Assembly (NCBI RefSeq): GCF_001896955.1
Contig: NZ_MKRN01000079.1
Location: 1 to 32,050 of the forward strand
Direction of reading: 5' to 3'
From: Nitrobacter sp. 62-13
GTDB taxonomy: Bacteria; Pseudomonadota; Alphaproteobacteria; Rhizobiales; Xanthobacteraceae
DNA: 32,050 nucleotides
This document shows positions 1 to 9,200 of this stretch, piece after piece; the first letter of the stretch is position 1; every line of letters starts with the position of its first letter. Position numbers and translations under genes: made by a program. The notes beneath the pieces are model-generated. The model ran no database searches, had not been told where the DNA came from, and saw only the letters and a program-made list of their open reading frames with translations.

Positions 1-907
<907 letters not shown>

Positions 908-917
908 CTACATGATC

Positions 918-1460
918 TTACATCCGTTCCGGTCCACGCCCGATCGCCGCGACGCCGGTTCGTGATACCTCGACAAGACCGATCGGCCGCATCAGGTCGA
1001 CAAACTGATTGATCTTCGAGGTGCCCCCGGTGATCTCGAACACGAAGCTCTCGTTGGTGGCATCGACCACGCGGGCGCGAAACACCTCCGCGAGCCGCAT
1101 CGCCTCGATGCGCTGGTCGCCCGAGCCCTTGACCTTGACCATCGCCAGTTCGCGCTCGATGGATTTGCCGGTCAGCGTCATGTCCACGACCTGGTAGACC
1201 GGGATCATGCGATCGAGCTGATGCTTGATCTGCTGGATCACCATCGGGGTGCCGGTGGTGACAATGGTGATGCGCGAGACGTGCTTCTGGCTTTCGGTCT
1301 CCGACACCGTGAGGCTTTCGATGTTGTAGCCGCGGCCGGAGAACAAGCCGATCACCCGGGCCAGCACGCCGGGCTCGTTGGCGACCAGCACCGACAGCGT
1401 ATGCGTCTCGTTCGGATCGTGACGCTCTTCGAGAAAATAGGCGGAAGCGGGCTGGTTCAT
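918..1460 (-). CDS. ilvN: Acetolactate synthase small (regulatory) subunit
   Basis: Regulatory subunit of acetohydroxyacid synthase. In this family it binds the catalytic IlvB subunit and confers valine feedback inhibition. The 180-residue product has an N-terminal ACT domain (THTLSVLVANEPGVLARV, then GLFSGRGYNIESLTV, roughly residues 20-60) and the C-terminal small-subunit domain (MVKVKGS, then EVFRARVVDAT and FEITGGTSKI). This is typical of the long alphaproteobacterial IlvN/IlvH form. The track begins at a TTG at 1466, but I prefer the ATG at 1460 because AGGA sits 7 bases before it, whereas it would almost touch the TTG. It lies 65 bp after ilvB and is presumably cotranscribed with it. 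Confidence 0.96.
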   Translation of the reverse strand: MNQPASAYFLEERHDPNETHTLSVLVANEPGVLARVIGLFSGRGYNIESLTVSETESQKHVSRITIVTTGTPMVIQQIKHQLDRMIPVYQVVDMTLTGKSIERELAMVKVKGSGDQRIEAMRLAEVFRARVVDATNESFVFEITGGTSKINQFVDLMRPIGLVEVSRTGVAAIGRGPERM

Positions 1461-1525
1461 CTTCAAATCCTGTCACTCTCTTTCGTCATGCCCGGCCTTG
1501 TGCTGGCAATGACGACTTCTCCAGC

Positions 1526-3304
1526 TCACACCAGCGCCTTGCCGCCGGCGAAGGCGGCCGCGGTCGCATCGTCATTGGCTTCCGCCGGCAACAGCATTTC
1601 GTTATGCGCCTTGCCGGACGGAATCATCGGGAAGCAGTTTTCCAGCGCCGCGACGCGGCAGTCGAACAACACCGGCTTTTTCACCGAGATCATTTCCTTG
1701 ATCGCGCCGTCAAGATCGGACGGCTTTGTCGTCTGGATCCCGACGCAGCCGAAGGCATCGGCGAGCTTGACGAAATCCGGCAGCGCTTCCGAATATGAAT
1801 GCGACAGGCGATTGCCGTGCAGCAACTGCTGCCACTGCCGCACCATGCCCATGTACTGGTTGTTGAGGATGAAGATCTTGATCGGAAGCTCGTGCTGAAC
1901 AGCCGTGGACATTTCCTGCATCGTCATCTGCACGGAGGCATCGCCAGCGATGTCGATGACAAGGCTGTCGCGATGCGCCACCTGCGCGCCGAGCGCGGCC
2001 GGCAGGCCGTACCCCATGGTGCCGAGGCCGCCCGAGGTCATCAGGCGGTGCGGCTCCTCGAAGCCGAAGAACTGCGCCGCCCACATCTGATGCTGGCCGA
2101 CTTCGGTGGTGATGTAGGTGTCCCGTCCGCGCGTCGCCTCGAACAGGCGCTGGATCGCGAACTGCGGCAGGATCACGTCGTTGTTCTTCTTGTAGGCCAG
2201 CGAGTTGCGCGCGCGCCAGCGTCCGATCTCGAACCACCACGGATCGATCTTCGGCGCCTTGCCTTCAGCCTTGAATGCCTGCAACAGGTCGGCCATGACG
2301 TTGCCGGCATCGCCGATGATCGGCACATCGACACGGATGTTCTTGTTGATCGACGATGGATCGATGTCGATGTGAATCTTCTTTGACCCCGGCGAGAACG
2401 CGTCGGTGCGCCCGGTAATGCGATCGTCGAAGCGCGCGCCGATGCACAGCATGACGTCGCAATCGTGCATCGCCATGTTGGCTTCATAGGTGCCGTGCAT
2501 ACCGAGCATGCCCAGCCAGTTCTTGCCGGAGGCCGGGTAGGCGCCGAGCCCCATCAGGGTCGAGGTGATCGGAAAGCCCGTGGCTTCGACCAGCGCGCGC
2601 AATGTCTTCGAGGCGTCGCGGCCGGAATTGATGATTCCGCCGCCGGTATAAATCACCGGCCGCTTGGCATTGACCAGCAGCGACACCGCCTTGCGGATCT
2701 GTCCGGCATCGCCCTTGACCTGAGGCTTATACGAGACATGGACGTCCGACTTGCGCGGCGGCGTATAGGTTCCGGTCGCGAACTGCACGTCCTTCGGCAC
2801 GTCGACAACGACAGGTCCGGGCCGGCCCGTGGTCGCCACGTAGAATGCCTCGTGCAGCACCTTGGCGAGATCGTCGACATTGCGCACCAGCCAATTGTGC
2901 TTGGTGCAGGGCCTGGTGATGCCGACGGTGTCGCATTCCTGAAACGCATCGTTTCCGATCAGGTGGGTCGGCACCTGGCCGGTGATGCAGACCAGCGGGA
3001 TCGAATCCATCAGCGCATCGGTCAGCGGCGTCACCATGTTGGTGGCGCCGGGGCCCGAGGTCACGAGCACGACGCCCGGCTTGCCGGTCGAGCGGGCGTA
3101 GCCTTCGGCCGCATGACCGGCGCCCTGCTCGTGCCGCACCAGGATATGTTCGATGTCGCTCTGCTGAAAGATCTCGTCATAGACCGGAAGCACCGCTCCG
3201 CCCGGATAGCCGAAAATGTGTTTCACGCCGTGATCGACGAGGGCGCGGACGATCATGGCCGCACCGGTCATCTGTTGGGGGGCGTGGCGTTTGCTGTCGC
3301 TCAT
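1526..3304 (-). CDS. ilvB: Acetolactate synthase large (catalytic) subunit
   Basis: Thiamine-diphosphate and FAD enzyme that condenses two pyruvates, or pyruvate with 2-oxobutyrate, in the first common step of branched-chain amino acid synthesis. The 592-residue protein shows the ThDP N-domain (IFGYPGGAVLPVYDE, with the catalytic Glu in RHEQGAGHAAEGYARSTG and then VTSGPGATN), the central FAD-type domain (IYTGGG, LMGLGAYPA) and the C-terminal ThDP/Mg site (GDASVQMTMQEMSTA, followed by NNQYMGMVRQWQ). The track ORF is over-extended to 3478. The start is ATG at 3304 (MSDSKRHAPQQMTG), with GGAG 6 bases upstream; the extra 58 codons lie in the attenuator leader and do not resemble the family. Expression is probably controlled by the leader peptide and terminator described separately. 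Confidence 0.97.
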   Translation of the reverse strand: MSDSKRHAPQQMTGAAMIVRALVDHGVKHIFGYPGGAVLPVYDEIFQQSDIEHILVRHEQGAGHAAEGYARSTGKPGVVLVTSGPGATNMVTPLTDALMDSIPLVCITGQVPTHLIGNDAFQECDTVGITRPCTKHNWLVRNVDDLAKVLHEAFYVATTGRPGPVVVDVPKDVQFATGTYTPPRKSDVHVSYKPQVKGDAGQIRKAVSLLVNAKRPVIYTGGGIINSGRDASKTLRALVEATGFPITSTLMGLGAYPASGKNWLGMLGMHGTYEANMAMHDCDVMLCIGARFDDRITGRTDAFSPGSKKIHIDIDPSSINKNIRVDVPIIGDAGNVMADLLQAFKAEGKAPKIDPWWFEIGRWRARNSLAYKKNNDVILPQFAIQRLFEATRGRDTYITTEVGQHQMWAAQFFGFEEPHRLMTSGGLGTMGYGLPAALGAQVAHRDSLVIDIAGDASVQMTMQEMSTAVQHELPIKIFILNNQYMGMVRQWQQLLHGNRLSHSYSEALPDFVKLADAFGCVGIQTTKPSDLDGAIKEMISVKKPVLFDCRVAALENCFPMIPSGKAHNEMLLPAEANDDATAAAFAGGKALV

Positions 3305-3337
3305 GGTCGGCTCCGTCGGCTCCGGATCGTCGGAAAT

Positions 3338-3360
3338 AAAAAAGGGCCTCTGAAGGCCCC
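3338..3360 (-). terminator. Rho-independent attenuator terminator in the ilvB leader
   Basis: On the minus strand a stem GGGCCT / AGGCCC with loop TCAG is followed directly by TTTTTT, 33 bases before the ilvB ATG and about 30 bases after the leader-peptide stop codon. A terminator inside the 5' leader of its own operon, behind a Leu/Ile/Val-rich peptide, is the classical transcription attenuation layout. A second hairpin, GGACGGC-TAAG-GCCGTCC, spans the leader stop codon. AGCGCCGCC within the peptide can pair with GGCGGTGCG just before the terminator, a possible alternative structure. The terminator is seen directly. The switching mechanism is inferred. Confidence 0.85.
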
Positions 3361-3389
3361 CGGGCGCACCGCCTTGGATTCGGACGGCC

Positions 3390-3458
3390 TTAGCCGTCCC
3401 GGGCGGCGCTCCAGGGTACGACGATAAGGGATACCAGGTCGGTAACAAAATTACGCAT
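3390..3458 (-). CDS. ilvBN leader peptide, 22 codons (attenuation)
   Basis: A short minus-strand ORF, ATG at 3458 to TAA at 3390, too short for the ORF track. It reads MRNFVTDLVSLIVVPW and then six more residues. Seven of codons 5-14 are Val, Leu or Ile (V, L, V, L, I, V, V), the regulatory amino acids of the downstream pathway. It lies between a good sigma-70 promoter and a Rho-independent terminator ahead of ilvB. By analogy with known ilv and leu leaders, stalling at scarce Val/Leu/Ile-tRNA codons would favour an antiterminator. The ribosome site is weak (GGCGAT upstream). The composition and position make chance unlikely, but translation is not shown. Confidence 0.8.
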   Translation of the reverse strand: MRNFVTDLVSLIVVPWSAARDG

Positions 3459-3489
3459 TTTATCGCCAGAATTCCCAAAGGTTGCGCGG

Positions 3490-3518
3490 GTTATAGAGGC
3501 CGGATTCGCTGTCGTCAA
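3490..3518 (-). promoter_or_regulatory. Sigma-70-type promoter of the ilvB operon
   Basis: Minus strand: -35 TTGACG at 3518-3513, a 17-base spacer, and -10 TATAAC at 3495-3490. The expected transcript start is near 3483, giving about a 180-base leader that includes the 22-codon peptide and the terminator. Both hexamers differ from consensus at one position and the spacing is ideal. It lies right after the end of the neighbouring 3555-4256 gene. Confidence 0.8.
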
Positions 3519-3554
3519 CCGATTTCAGGCTCAAACGGCCGAACTCCACGATGC

Positions 3555-4256
3555 TCACTTCGTCCTCTCGGCCGGACCGACGCAACTGGGGTAAGGAGCT
3601 CGTTCTCCAGGAATTATCGGGCAAAGCTTCAAAGGCCCGAGCTTGTTATAGCGGTCAGACCACTTTGCAACGTCCACGGGTATCGGCTCCCTGGAAGGAG
3701 CCGCCCGCTCGGCCCACTGCACAGTATAAACGTCAGCCACTCCTTTGATGACCACGATCAACGCCGTCTCGCTTGTCGTGCCCCTGGTCATTGGAGTCGC
3801 GCCGCAGGAAACAACAGCGGCGATCGCATCGAAGCCACTCACTTTGTGGTTGTTGATGGATTGCGCGCTGAACGAACCCGGACACGCGCGCTTGAAACCA
3901 CCGGCCATCGCGTCGAAGACGACTTTGGGGGTTAGGCCAGGTTTCGCAGCGAGGCCTTTTATGCCCGTAACCGTGATGATCTGTGTCCAGTGGTCTACCG
4001 TCTCACCGGTCAACACCGCTTCCCGAAGATAGGATTGCGGCTGGGCTTTTTCGAATGCGGTTGTAAATCCCGCCGGATAGCCCGTGCCCATCAACTGACT
4101 GAAAATCGGGGTGATCGTTGTAGCGGACAAATTCTTATGCGCCTGCTCGGCGCTGCCCGCGTATGCGACCGCGCACCCGCATACTATTGTCGCAGCCACC
4201 TTTGAGGGCGTCTTCAAAAGACTTGTCGTGGTCATCGCGGATTTCATCAGCTTCAT
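3555..4256 (-). CDS. Hypothetical exported protein with four downstream cysteines
   Basis: I do not recognise this 233-residue protein. It starts with a basic stretch followed by a hydrophobic run (KVAATIVCGCAVAYAGSA), consistent with a signal peptide cleaved near residue 34, so a periplasmic location is inferred. The mature part has no repeats or membrane segments. It contains four well-spaced Cys residues (KRACPGS, VVSCGAT, LKLCPII, YPSCVGP) that could form two disulphides. Three in-frame ATGs (4256, 4247, 4235) are possible and none has a convincing ribosome site; I keep the longest. It lies 23 bp behind miaA on the same strand and may be cotranscribed. Codon use looks less GC-biased than its neighbours, which suggests a lineage-specific or acquired gene. 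Confidence 0.7.
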   Translation of the reverse strand: MKLMKSAMTTTSLLKTPSKVAATIVCGCAVAYAGSAEQAHKNLSATTITPIFSQLMGTGYPAGFTTAFEKAQPQSYLREAVLTGETVDHWTQIITVTGIKGLAAKPGLTPKVVFDAMAGGFKRACPGSFSAQSINNHKVSGFDAIAAVVSCGATPMTRGTTSETALIVVIKGVADVYTVQWAERAAPSREPIPVDVAKWSDRYNKLGPLKLCPIIPGERAPYPSCVGPAERTK

Positions 4257-4279
4257 CAGACGCAGCTTTGAAGCGCATA

Positions 4280-5236
4280 TTATCTAAATGGAGCTTCAAA
4301 CCACGAACAAATCGCCGCTTCCGCGTCCTCAGGCCCCACCCATTCGAATTCCGGCAACTGGTGGCGGAACCATGTGAACTGCCGCTTGGCGTAATGGCGG
4401 GTGTCGGCGCGGCCAATCCCGGCAGCCTGCTCCAACGAAAGCTCACCGCGCAGATGCCGGATCAGCGCCGGCACGCCGTGCGCCTTCATCGCAGGCAAAA
4501 GCGGATCGAGGCGGCGTTCGGCCAGCGCCGCGACTTCCTCCAGCGCTCCGGCCTCGAGCATCGCACCGAAGCGGGCATCGATCCGCGCATAGAGCGCATC
4601 GCGATCCGGGGAAAGGAAGACCGCCCTCACCCGCCCGGGCGGCAGCAACGGCGGCAAGCCATCGCGATGCCAGTCGGTCAGCGAGCGGCCGGTCGCCTCG
4701 ACGACTTCGAGCGCGCGGGCGATGCGGGTGCGGTCGCGCGACTTCAGGCGCTCCGCCGCCGCCGGATCGCGCCGAGCGAGAACGGCATGCAATGCCTCGG
4801 GCCCTTCGCTTTCGAGTCGCGCCCGCACGGCGTCACGCACCCGGTACGGAATGGGCGGCACCGCCGACAGGCCGCGGGTCAGCGCCTTGAAGTAGAGACC
4901 GGAGCCACCGACAAAGATCGGCAGCCGGTTTTGCGTGCGCGCATCCTGAAGAGCTTTGGCCGCGTCGCCGACCCACATCCCCGCGGAGCAGTTCACGCTC
5001 GCATCGACATGACCGTAAAGCCGGTGCGGCGCGCGCGTTTCCTCGTCCGGCGTCGGACGTGCCGTGATGATACGGAGATCGCGATACACCTGCATGGAGT
5101 CGGTGTTGATGACGATGCCGCCGGTCCGCTCGGCAAGCGAAAGCGCCAGCGCCGACTTGCCGCTCGCCGTCGGTCCTGCGATAAGCACGGCGCCCGATGC
5201 TTCGCCTTCCGCCTCGCCAGGATTTACCCCGCTCAT
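4280..5236 (-). CDS. miaA: tRNA dimethylallyltransferase
   Basis: Transfers a dimethylallyl group to A37 of tRNAs that read UNN codons, the first step toward ms2i6A. The 318-residue product has a P-loop GPTASGKSA at residues 21-29, then [12 protein letters not shown] and GTADP-like TARPTPDEE, the PHRLYGHVD segment, [24 protein letters not shown] and the C-terminal [15 protein letters not shown], all diagnostic of MiaA. The track ORF is extended upstream to 5737 across serB. The true start is the ATG at 5236, since the extension is only the antisense of serB and no other start precedes the P-loop. This ATG overlaps the serB ATG on the other strand by two bases. Ribosome site is weak. Confidence 0.96.
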   Translation of the reverse strand: MSGVNPGEAEGEASGAVLIAGPTASGKSALALSLAERTGGIVINTDSMQVYRDLRIITARPTPDEETRAPHRLYGHVDASVNCSAGMWVGDAAKALQDARTQNRLPIFVGGSGLYFKALTRGLSAVPPIPYRVRDAVRARLESEGPEALHAVLARRDPAAAERLKSRDRTRIARALEVVEATGRSLTDWHRDGLPPLLPPGRVRAVFLSPDRDALYARIDARFGAMLEAGALEEVAALAERRLDPLLPAMKAHGVPALIRHLRGELSLEQAAGIGRADTRHYAKRQFTWFRHQLPEFEWVGPEDAEAAICSWFEAPFR

Positions 5237-6128
5237 GTCGCTCGTCGCCACGCTGATCTGCAATCCTGCCAACCCCGCGCTCGATAGCACGGTGCTGGAC
5301 GGCGCGCGCGCAATTCTTGGCAATGCCGGGCCGGCGCATTGGCTGTGGGACGAAGTCGCGGCCGACATTCCCTTCGAAAGTGAGGAGACCATTCCTGCGA
5401 TCGTGCAGCGCCTGCGCGAAGCGCGCCGCGACCTGCCGATCGACATTGTGGTGCAGCCGCAGCTTGGCCGGCGCAAGAAGCTTTTTCTGGCCGACATGGA
5501 TTCCACCATGATCGGCCAGGAGTGCATCGACGAACTCGCCGATTTCGCCGGTCTCAAGGCGCATGTCGCCGCCATCACCGAACGCGCCATGCGCGGAGAA
5601 ATGAAATTCGAAGACGCGCTTCGCGAGCGGGTGGCGCTGTTGAAGGGCCTTCCCGTCACCGTTGTCGACGACGTACTGGCACAACGCATCACGCCGACGC
5701 CGGGCGGCCGCGAACTGGTCATGACCATGCGCGCCAATGGCGGCTATACCTGCCTGATCTCCGGCGGCTTTACGCTCTTTACGAAAGCGGTGGCCCCCAT
5801 GATCGGCTTCCAGGAAGATCGCGGCAATACGCTACTTATCGAAGACGGGAAATTGTCAGGCAAGGCCGCCGAACCGATCGTCGGCCGCGAGGCAAAACTT
5901 GCGACGCTGGTCGAACTGCGCGAGGCCTTCGATCTCGACAATGTCGATACGCTTGCCGTCGGCGACGGCGCCAACGACCTCGGCATGATTCAAAACGCAG
6001 GTCTTGGCGTCGCCTATCACGCCAAGCCGGCGGTTGCCGCAGCGGCCGCCGCGCGAATCGACTATGGCGACCTCACTGCCCTATTGTATGCGCAAGGATA
6101 TCGGCGCGACGAGTTCGTCAGCGAATAG
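5235..6128 (+). CDS. serB: Phosphoserine phosphatase (HAD superfamily)
   Basis: Hydrolyses O-phosphoserine to serine, the last step of the phosphorylated serine pathway. The 297-residue protein has an N-terminal regulatory-type region (residues 1-80) and a HAD core. Motif I is [10 protein letters not shown] with the nucleophile Asp87 and Asp89. Motif II is SGGFTLF, and motif IV is [10 protein letters not shown], followed by GVAYHAKP. The start is ATG at 5235 ([14 protein letters not shown]). The track's earlier start at 5064 lies within miaA. Its ATG overlaps the divergent miaA ATG in a shared CATG, so promoters for both genes must lie inside the opposite coding region. Confidence 0.96.
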   Translation: MSLVATLICNPANPALDSTVLDGARAILGNAGPAHWLWDEVAADIPFESEETIPAIVQRLREARRDLPIDIVVQPQLGRRKKLFLADMDSTMIGQECIDELADFAGLKAHVAAITERAMRGEMKFEDALRERVALLKGLPVTVVDDVLAQRITPTPGGRELVMTMRANGGYTCLISGGFTLFTKAVAPMIGFQEDRGNTLLIEDGKLSGKAAEPIVGREAKLATLVELREAFDLDNVDTLAVGDGANDLGMIQNAGLGVAYHAKPAVAAAAAARIDYGDLTALLYAQGYRRDEFVSE

Positions 6129-6311
6129 ATTGGTTCTGGGGCATAGCAGATATCAATAACGTCGGCATTCCGAGGGGCGCGTAACTGCGAACCCGGAAAC
6201 CGTCATCCGTGCGACTGCTGTTACCCGAAACGCCCATACAGGGACCATGAATTTCTGGTCGGCTCGCATTGCAAGCCGTCGGAACGACGTGCTGAAGATG
6301 CGGTCGCCCGC

Positions 6312-7805
6312 CTACTTCAGACTCAGCGCCACGAACCGCAGTTCGCCCGCGCCGTTCGAGACCATCAGCAGCACAGCCTTTTTGCCGTCCTTCTTCAACT
6401 GGTCGACGCGCTTGCGGATATCGGAAGCGCTGCTCACGGCTTCCTGCGCCACCTCGACGATGACGTCGCCGGCGCTGAGCCGCTTCTCGGCAGCGTCCGA
6501 ATCCGCCTCCACATCGGTGACAACGACGCCCTTGACGCTGTCCTTGATCTTGTAGCGCGTCCTCAGATCCTTGCTCAGCGCGGCGAGATCGAGGCCGAGC
6601 GCCTTCTGCGTTTCGAGCTTGTCGCCGCCATCGGGCCTGGTCTTGACCGACACGGGCATGGCCTTGTCGCTGTCATCGAGCCGCCCCAGCGTCACTTTCC
6701 TGGTCTCTTCCTTGCCCTTGCGGATGACCACGACGTTGACGGTCTTGCCGACGGCGGTGTCGGCCACGATGCGTGACAGGTCCTTCGGCTCCTTGATGTC
6801 CTTTCCGTCGAAGGAGATGATGACGTCGCCCGGTTCGATGCCGGCGGGCTTGGCCGGCCCCTTGTCCTCGACCCCGGCGACCAGAGCCCCGCGCGTCGGC
6901 TTGATATTGAGACTGTCGGCGATTTCATCGGTGACCTGCTGGATGCGAACGCCGAGCCAGCCGCGCCGCAACTCACCGAACTGCCGCAACTGATCGACGA
7001 CGCCGGCGACCGTTTTCGATGGCACGGCGAAGCCGATGCCGATCGAGCCGCCTGACGGCGAGATGATCAGCGTGTTGACCCCGACGACCTCGCCGTCGAG
7101 GTTGAAAAGCGGACCGCCGGAGTTGCCGCGGTTGATGGCGGCGTCGGTCTGGATGTAGTTCTCATACGGACCGTTGTTGATGTCGCGGTTGCGCGCCGAG
7201 ACGATACCGGCGGTAACCGTGCCGCCGAGGCTGAACGGATTGCCGATGGCGATCACCCATTCGCCGAGCCGCAACTTGTCGGAATCGCCGAACTTGACGG
7301 CGGTCAGCGGGTGCGGCGGCTTGAACTTCAGCACGGCGAGATCGGTTTTCTTGTCCACGCCGACGATCTCGGCCTTGATCTTGGTGCCGTCATTCAAGAT
7401 GACGTTGATCTCGTCTGAATCCGCGATGACATGATTGTTGGTGACGACGATTCCGGAGGGATCGACGATGAACCCGGAGCCGAGCGAGTTGGTCTTGTGC
7501 GGCTGCAGGCCACCGTCCTTGCCGCTGCGGCGGTTCTTGAAGAAGTCGTCGAAAAACTCTTCGAACGGCGAACCCGGCGGAAGTTGCGGAATGGCGCGCC
7601 GCCCCTCCGCGCCGCCTTTGGCTTCGATCGTCTGGGTCGTGGAGATGTTGACCACCGCGTCGATCACCTTCTCCGCGACGTCGGCGATGCCGTCAGGACC
7701 GCGGGCCAGGGCTGGCGCGGATATCAGGACACTCGCGGCACCGAAGCAAAGCGCGGCCAGCAGGGAACGCCGGCGAAGTCTCAATGCGGGGATCGCTCCG
7801 GTCAT
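6312..7805 (-). CDS. degP: Periplasmic serine protease/chaperone, DegP/HtrA family
   Basis: Trypsin-like periplasmic protease that degrades misfolded envelope proteins. Of 497 residues, a basic N-terminus (RLRRRS) and hydrophobic segment ending APALA form a signal peptide cleaved near residue 35. The protease domain carries His125 (TNNHVIAD), Asp155 (KTDLAVLK) and Ser229 (GNSGGPL). Two PDZ domains follow, at about 275-365 (LGVRIQQV, GALVAGVEDKGPA) and about 395-495 (GVVVTDVEADSDA, SAGDVIVEV). The start ATG at 7805 is preceded by AGGAG. It lies downstream of hflK-hflC-DUF2065 on the same strand with a 268-bp gap, so it may have its own promoter, but I could not identify one. It could equally be named Do-like protease MucD/DegQ. 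Confidence 0.95.
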   Translation of the reverse strand: MTGAIPALRLRRRSLLAALCFGAASVLISAPALARGPDGIADVAEKVIDAVVNISTTQTIEAKGGAEGRRAIPQLPPGSPFEEFFDDFFKNRRSGKDGGLQPHKTNSLGSGFIVDPSGIVVTNNHVIADSDEINVILNDGTKIKAEIVGVDKKTDLAVLKFKPPHPLTAVKFGDSDKLRLGEWVIAIGNPFSLGGTVTAGIVSARNRDINNGPYENYIQTDAAINRGNSGGPLFNLDGEVVGVNTLIISPSGGSIGIGFAVPSKTVAGVVDQLRQFGELRRGWLGVRIQQVTDEIADSLNIKPTRGALVAGVEDKGPAKPAGIEPGDVIISFDGKDIKEPKDLSRIVADTAVGKTVNVVVIRKGKEETRKVTLGRLDDSDKAMPVSVKTRPDGGDKLETQKALGLDLAALSKDLRTRYKIKDSVKGVVVTDVEADSDAAEKRLSAGDVIVEVAQEAVSSASDIRKRVDQLKKDGKKAVLLMVSNGAGELRFVALSLK

Positions 7806-8073
7806 CTTTCGAATCTCTCCTGGAGAGGCATGTCGTCGGGCCTACAGTGCGCCCGAACACCGTATCGACGCAAGCAGCGGAAATTGCGTTCGCCGACACC
7901 AACGGCATCGATTGCGGCGAAAAGCTGGCGCTGCCTTCACGATGCTGTTGCCGGGACGCCGTGCCACCGCTGGTTTTGCGAACCGGACCGCTCGCCCGAT
8001 GCAACGCCGTTCTTTGCACGGCTATGAACCGGCCATGACGGATCAGCCCGCTTTCGCCAAAACGCAAATGGCT

Positions 8074-8274
8074 TTAATGCCGGACCAGCCAGATCAGGAT
8101 CAGGCCCACGATGGCCGAACCGATGCCGATTATCCGCAACACGTGTTCCGGCGACGCCAATGCGCTTTTCATGGCCCGCCGCGTCAGATCCGGCGCCGCC
8201 GCGAACAGGATGCCTTCGAGCACGAAGAGAATACCAAGACCGATCAGGAAATCGGCAAAGGCAATGGAACCCAT
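8074..8274 (-). CDS. DUF2065 family small inner-membrane protein
   Basis: A 66-residue protein with two predicted membrane helices (FADFLIGLGILFVLEGILFAA and IIGIGSAIVGLILIWLV) joined by a short polar segment, DLTRRAMKSALAS. This matches the DUF2065/YjeT family, whose function is unknown and which commonly follows hflC. It starts 29 bp after the hflC stop on the same strand, so it is very likely part of the hflK-hflC transcript. The recurring linkage suggests, but does not show, a role with the HflKC/FtsH membrane protease complex. Confidence 0.85.
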   Translation of the reverse strand: MGSIAFADFLIGLGILFVLEGILFAAAPDLTRRAMKSALASPEHVLRIIGIGSAIVGLILIWLVRH

Positions 8275-8303
8275 CGGACGGCCCCCGGCATCCCGTCTCG
8301 GAG

Positions 8304-9200
8304 TTACTGCTTCGGCGCGGGTGCGGACGGCTTGCCGCCGGAATTTCCGAAGAAGCGGAAGAAGTCGGAATCGGGTTTCAGCAGGAAGCGCGTATCGCTA
8401 CCCTTCAAGCCGTTCTGATAGGCGGTCATCGACCGGTAGAACGCAAAGAACGCCGGCGCCTGATTGTAGGCCGCGGCAAACAGCCGGTTGCGCTCACCAT
8501 CGCCCTGACCGCGAATCTGCTCGGCCGCGGAATTGGCCTCGGCGATGATCACGGTCGCTTCGCGATCAGCCTTGGCCCGGATCTCCTGCGCTTTCTGACC
8601 GCCCTGAGCGCGGAACTCGGCGGCTTCGCGTTGCCGCTCGGTCTGCATCCGCTGATAGATCGCCTGGCTGTTCTGCTCGGGCAGATCGGCTCGGCGAATC
8701 CGGACGTCGACCACGGAGATACCGTATCCGGCGGCCTCCTTGTCGAGTTGGTCGCGAATGCGGGCCATCAGCATTTCGCGCTCGTCCCGCACGACCTGGA
8801 TGAACGTCACCTCGCCGAGAACCCGGCGCAGCGATGCGTTGAGCAGCGTCGTCAACTGAATATTGGCGGCCTGGACGGTGCCTACGCTTTGATAGAAGCG
8901 CAGCGCATCCTTGATTCGATAGCGCGCGAACGCATCGACGACGAGCCGCTTCTGATCCGATGCGATAACTTCCTGCGACGCCTGCTCGAGGTCTAGAATT
9001 CGCTTGTCGATCGGGATCACGGTATCGACGAACGGCGCCTTGAAATGCAATCCCGGCTCGGTGACGACGCGCACCGGTTCGCCGAGTCGCACCAGCAACA
9101 CCTGTTCGGTCTGGCTCACGGTGAATACGGAACTATATCCCACCACGAGCAAAGCCAGCCCGAGCAGCAATCCGGCAATTCCTAAAACTCCGATTTTCAT
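8304..9200 (-). CDS. hflC: FtsH modulator HflC (SPFH/prohibitin family)
   Basis: Partner of HflK in a large membrane complex that encloses and modulates the FtsH protease. The 298-residue protein has one N-terminal membrane helix (GIAGLLLGLALLVVGYSSVF, about residues 6-25). The SPFH/band-7 domain (VSQTEQVLLVRLGEPVRV, then GLHFKAPFVDTVIPIDKRIL) occupies about 26-190. A charged coiled-coil (QRMQTERQREAAEFRAQG) and an Ala-rich region follow. The C-terminal tail is Pro/Ser-rich (SGGKPSAPAPKQ). The ATG overlaps the hflK stop in ATGA, consistent with translational coupling, and GGGAGC lies upstream inside hflK. Confidence 0.95.
   Translation of the reverse strand: MKIGVLGIAGLLLGLALLVVGYSSVFTVSQTEQVLLVRLGEPVRVVTEPGLHFKAPFVDTVIPIDKRILDLEQASQEVIASDQKRLVVDAFARYRIKDALRFYQSVGTVQAANIQLTTLLNASLRRVLGEVTFIQVVRDEREMLMARIRDQLDKEAAGYGISVVDVRIRRADLPEQNSQAIYQRMQTERQREAAEFRAQGGQKAQEIRAKADREATVIIAEANSAAEQIRGQGDGERNRLFAAAYNQAPAFFAFYRSMTAYQNGLKGSDTRFLLKPDSDFFRFFGNSGGKPSAPAPKQ

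Noticed and set aside
2465-3427. 320-residue plus-strand ORF opposite ilvB
   Set aside because: Shadow of ilvB; no coherent family.
6129-6311. Gap between converging serB and degP as a terminator region
   Set aside because: I found only a 4-bp stem (TCGG-CATT-CCGA) and no T-run, too weak to call.
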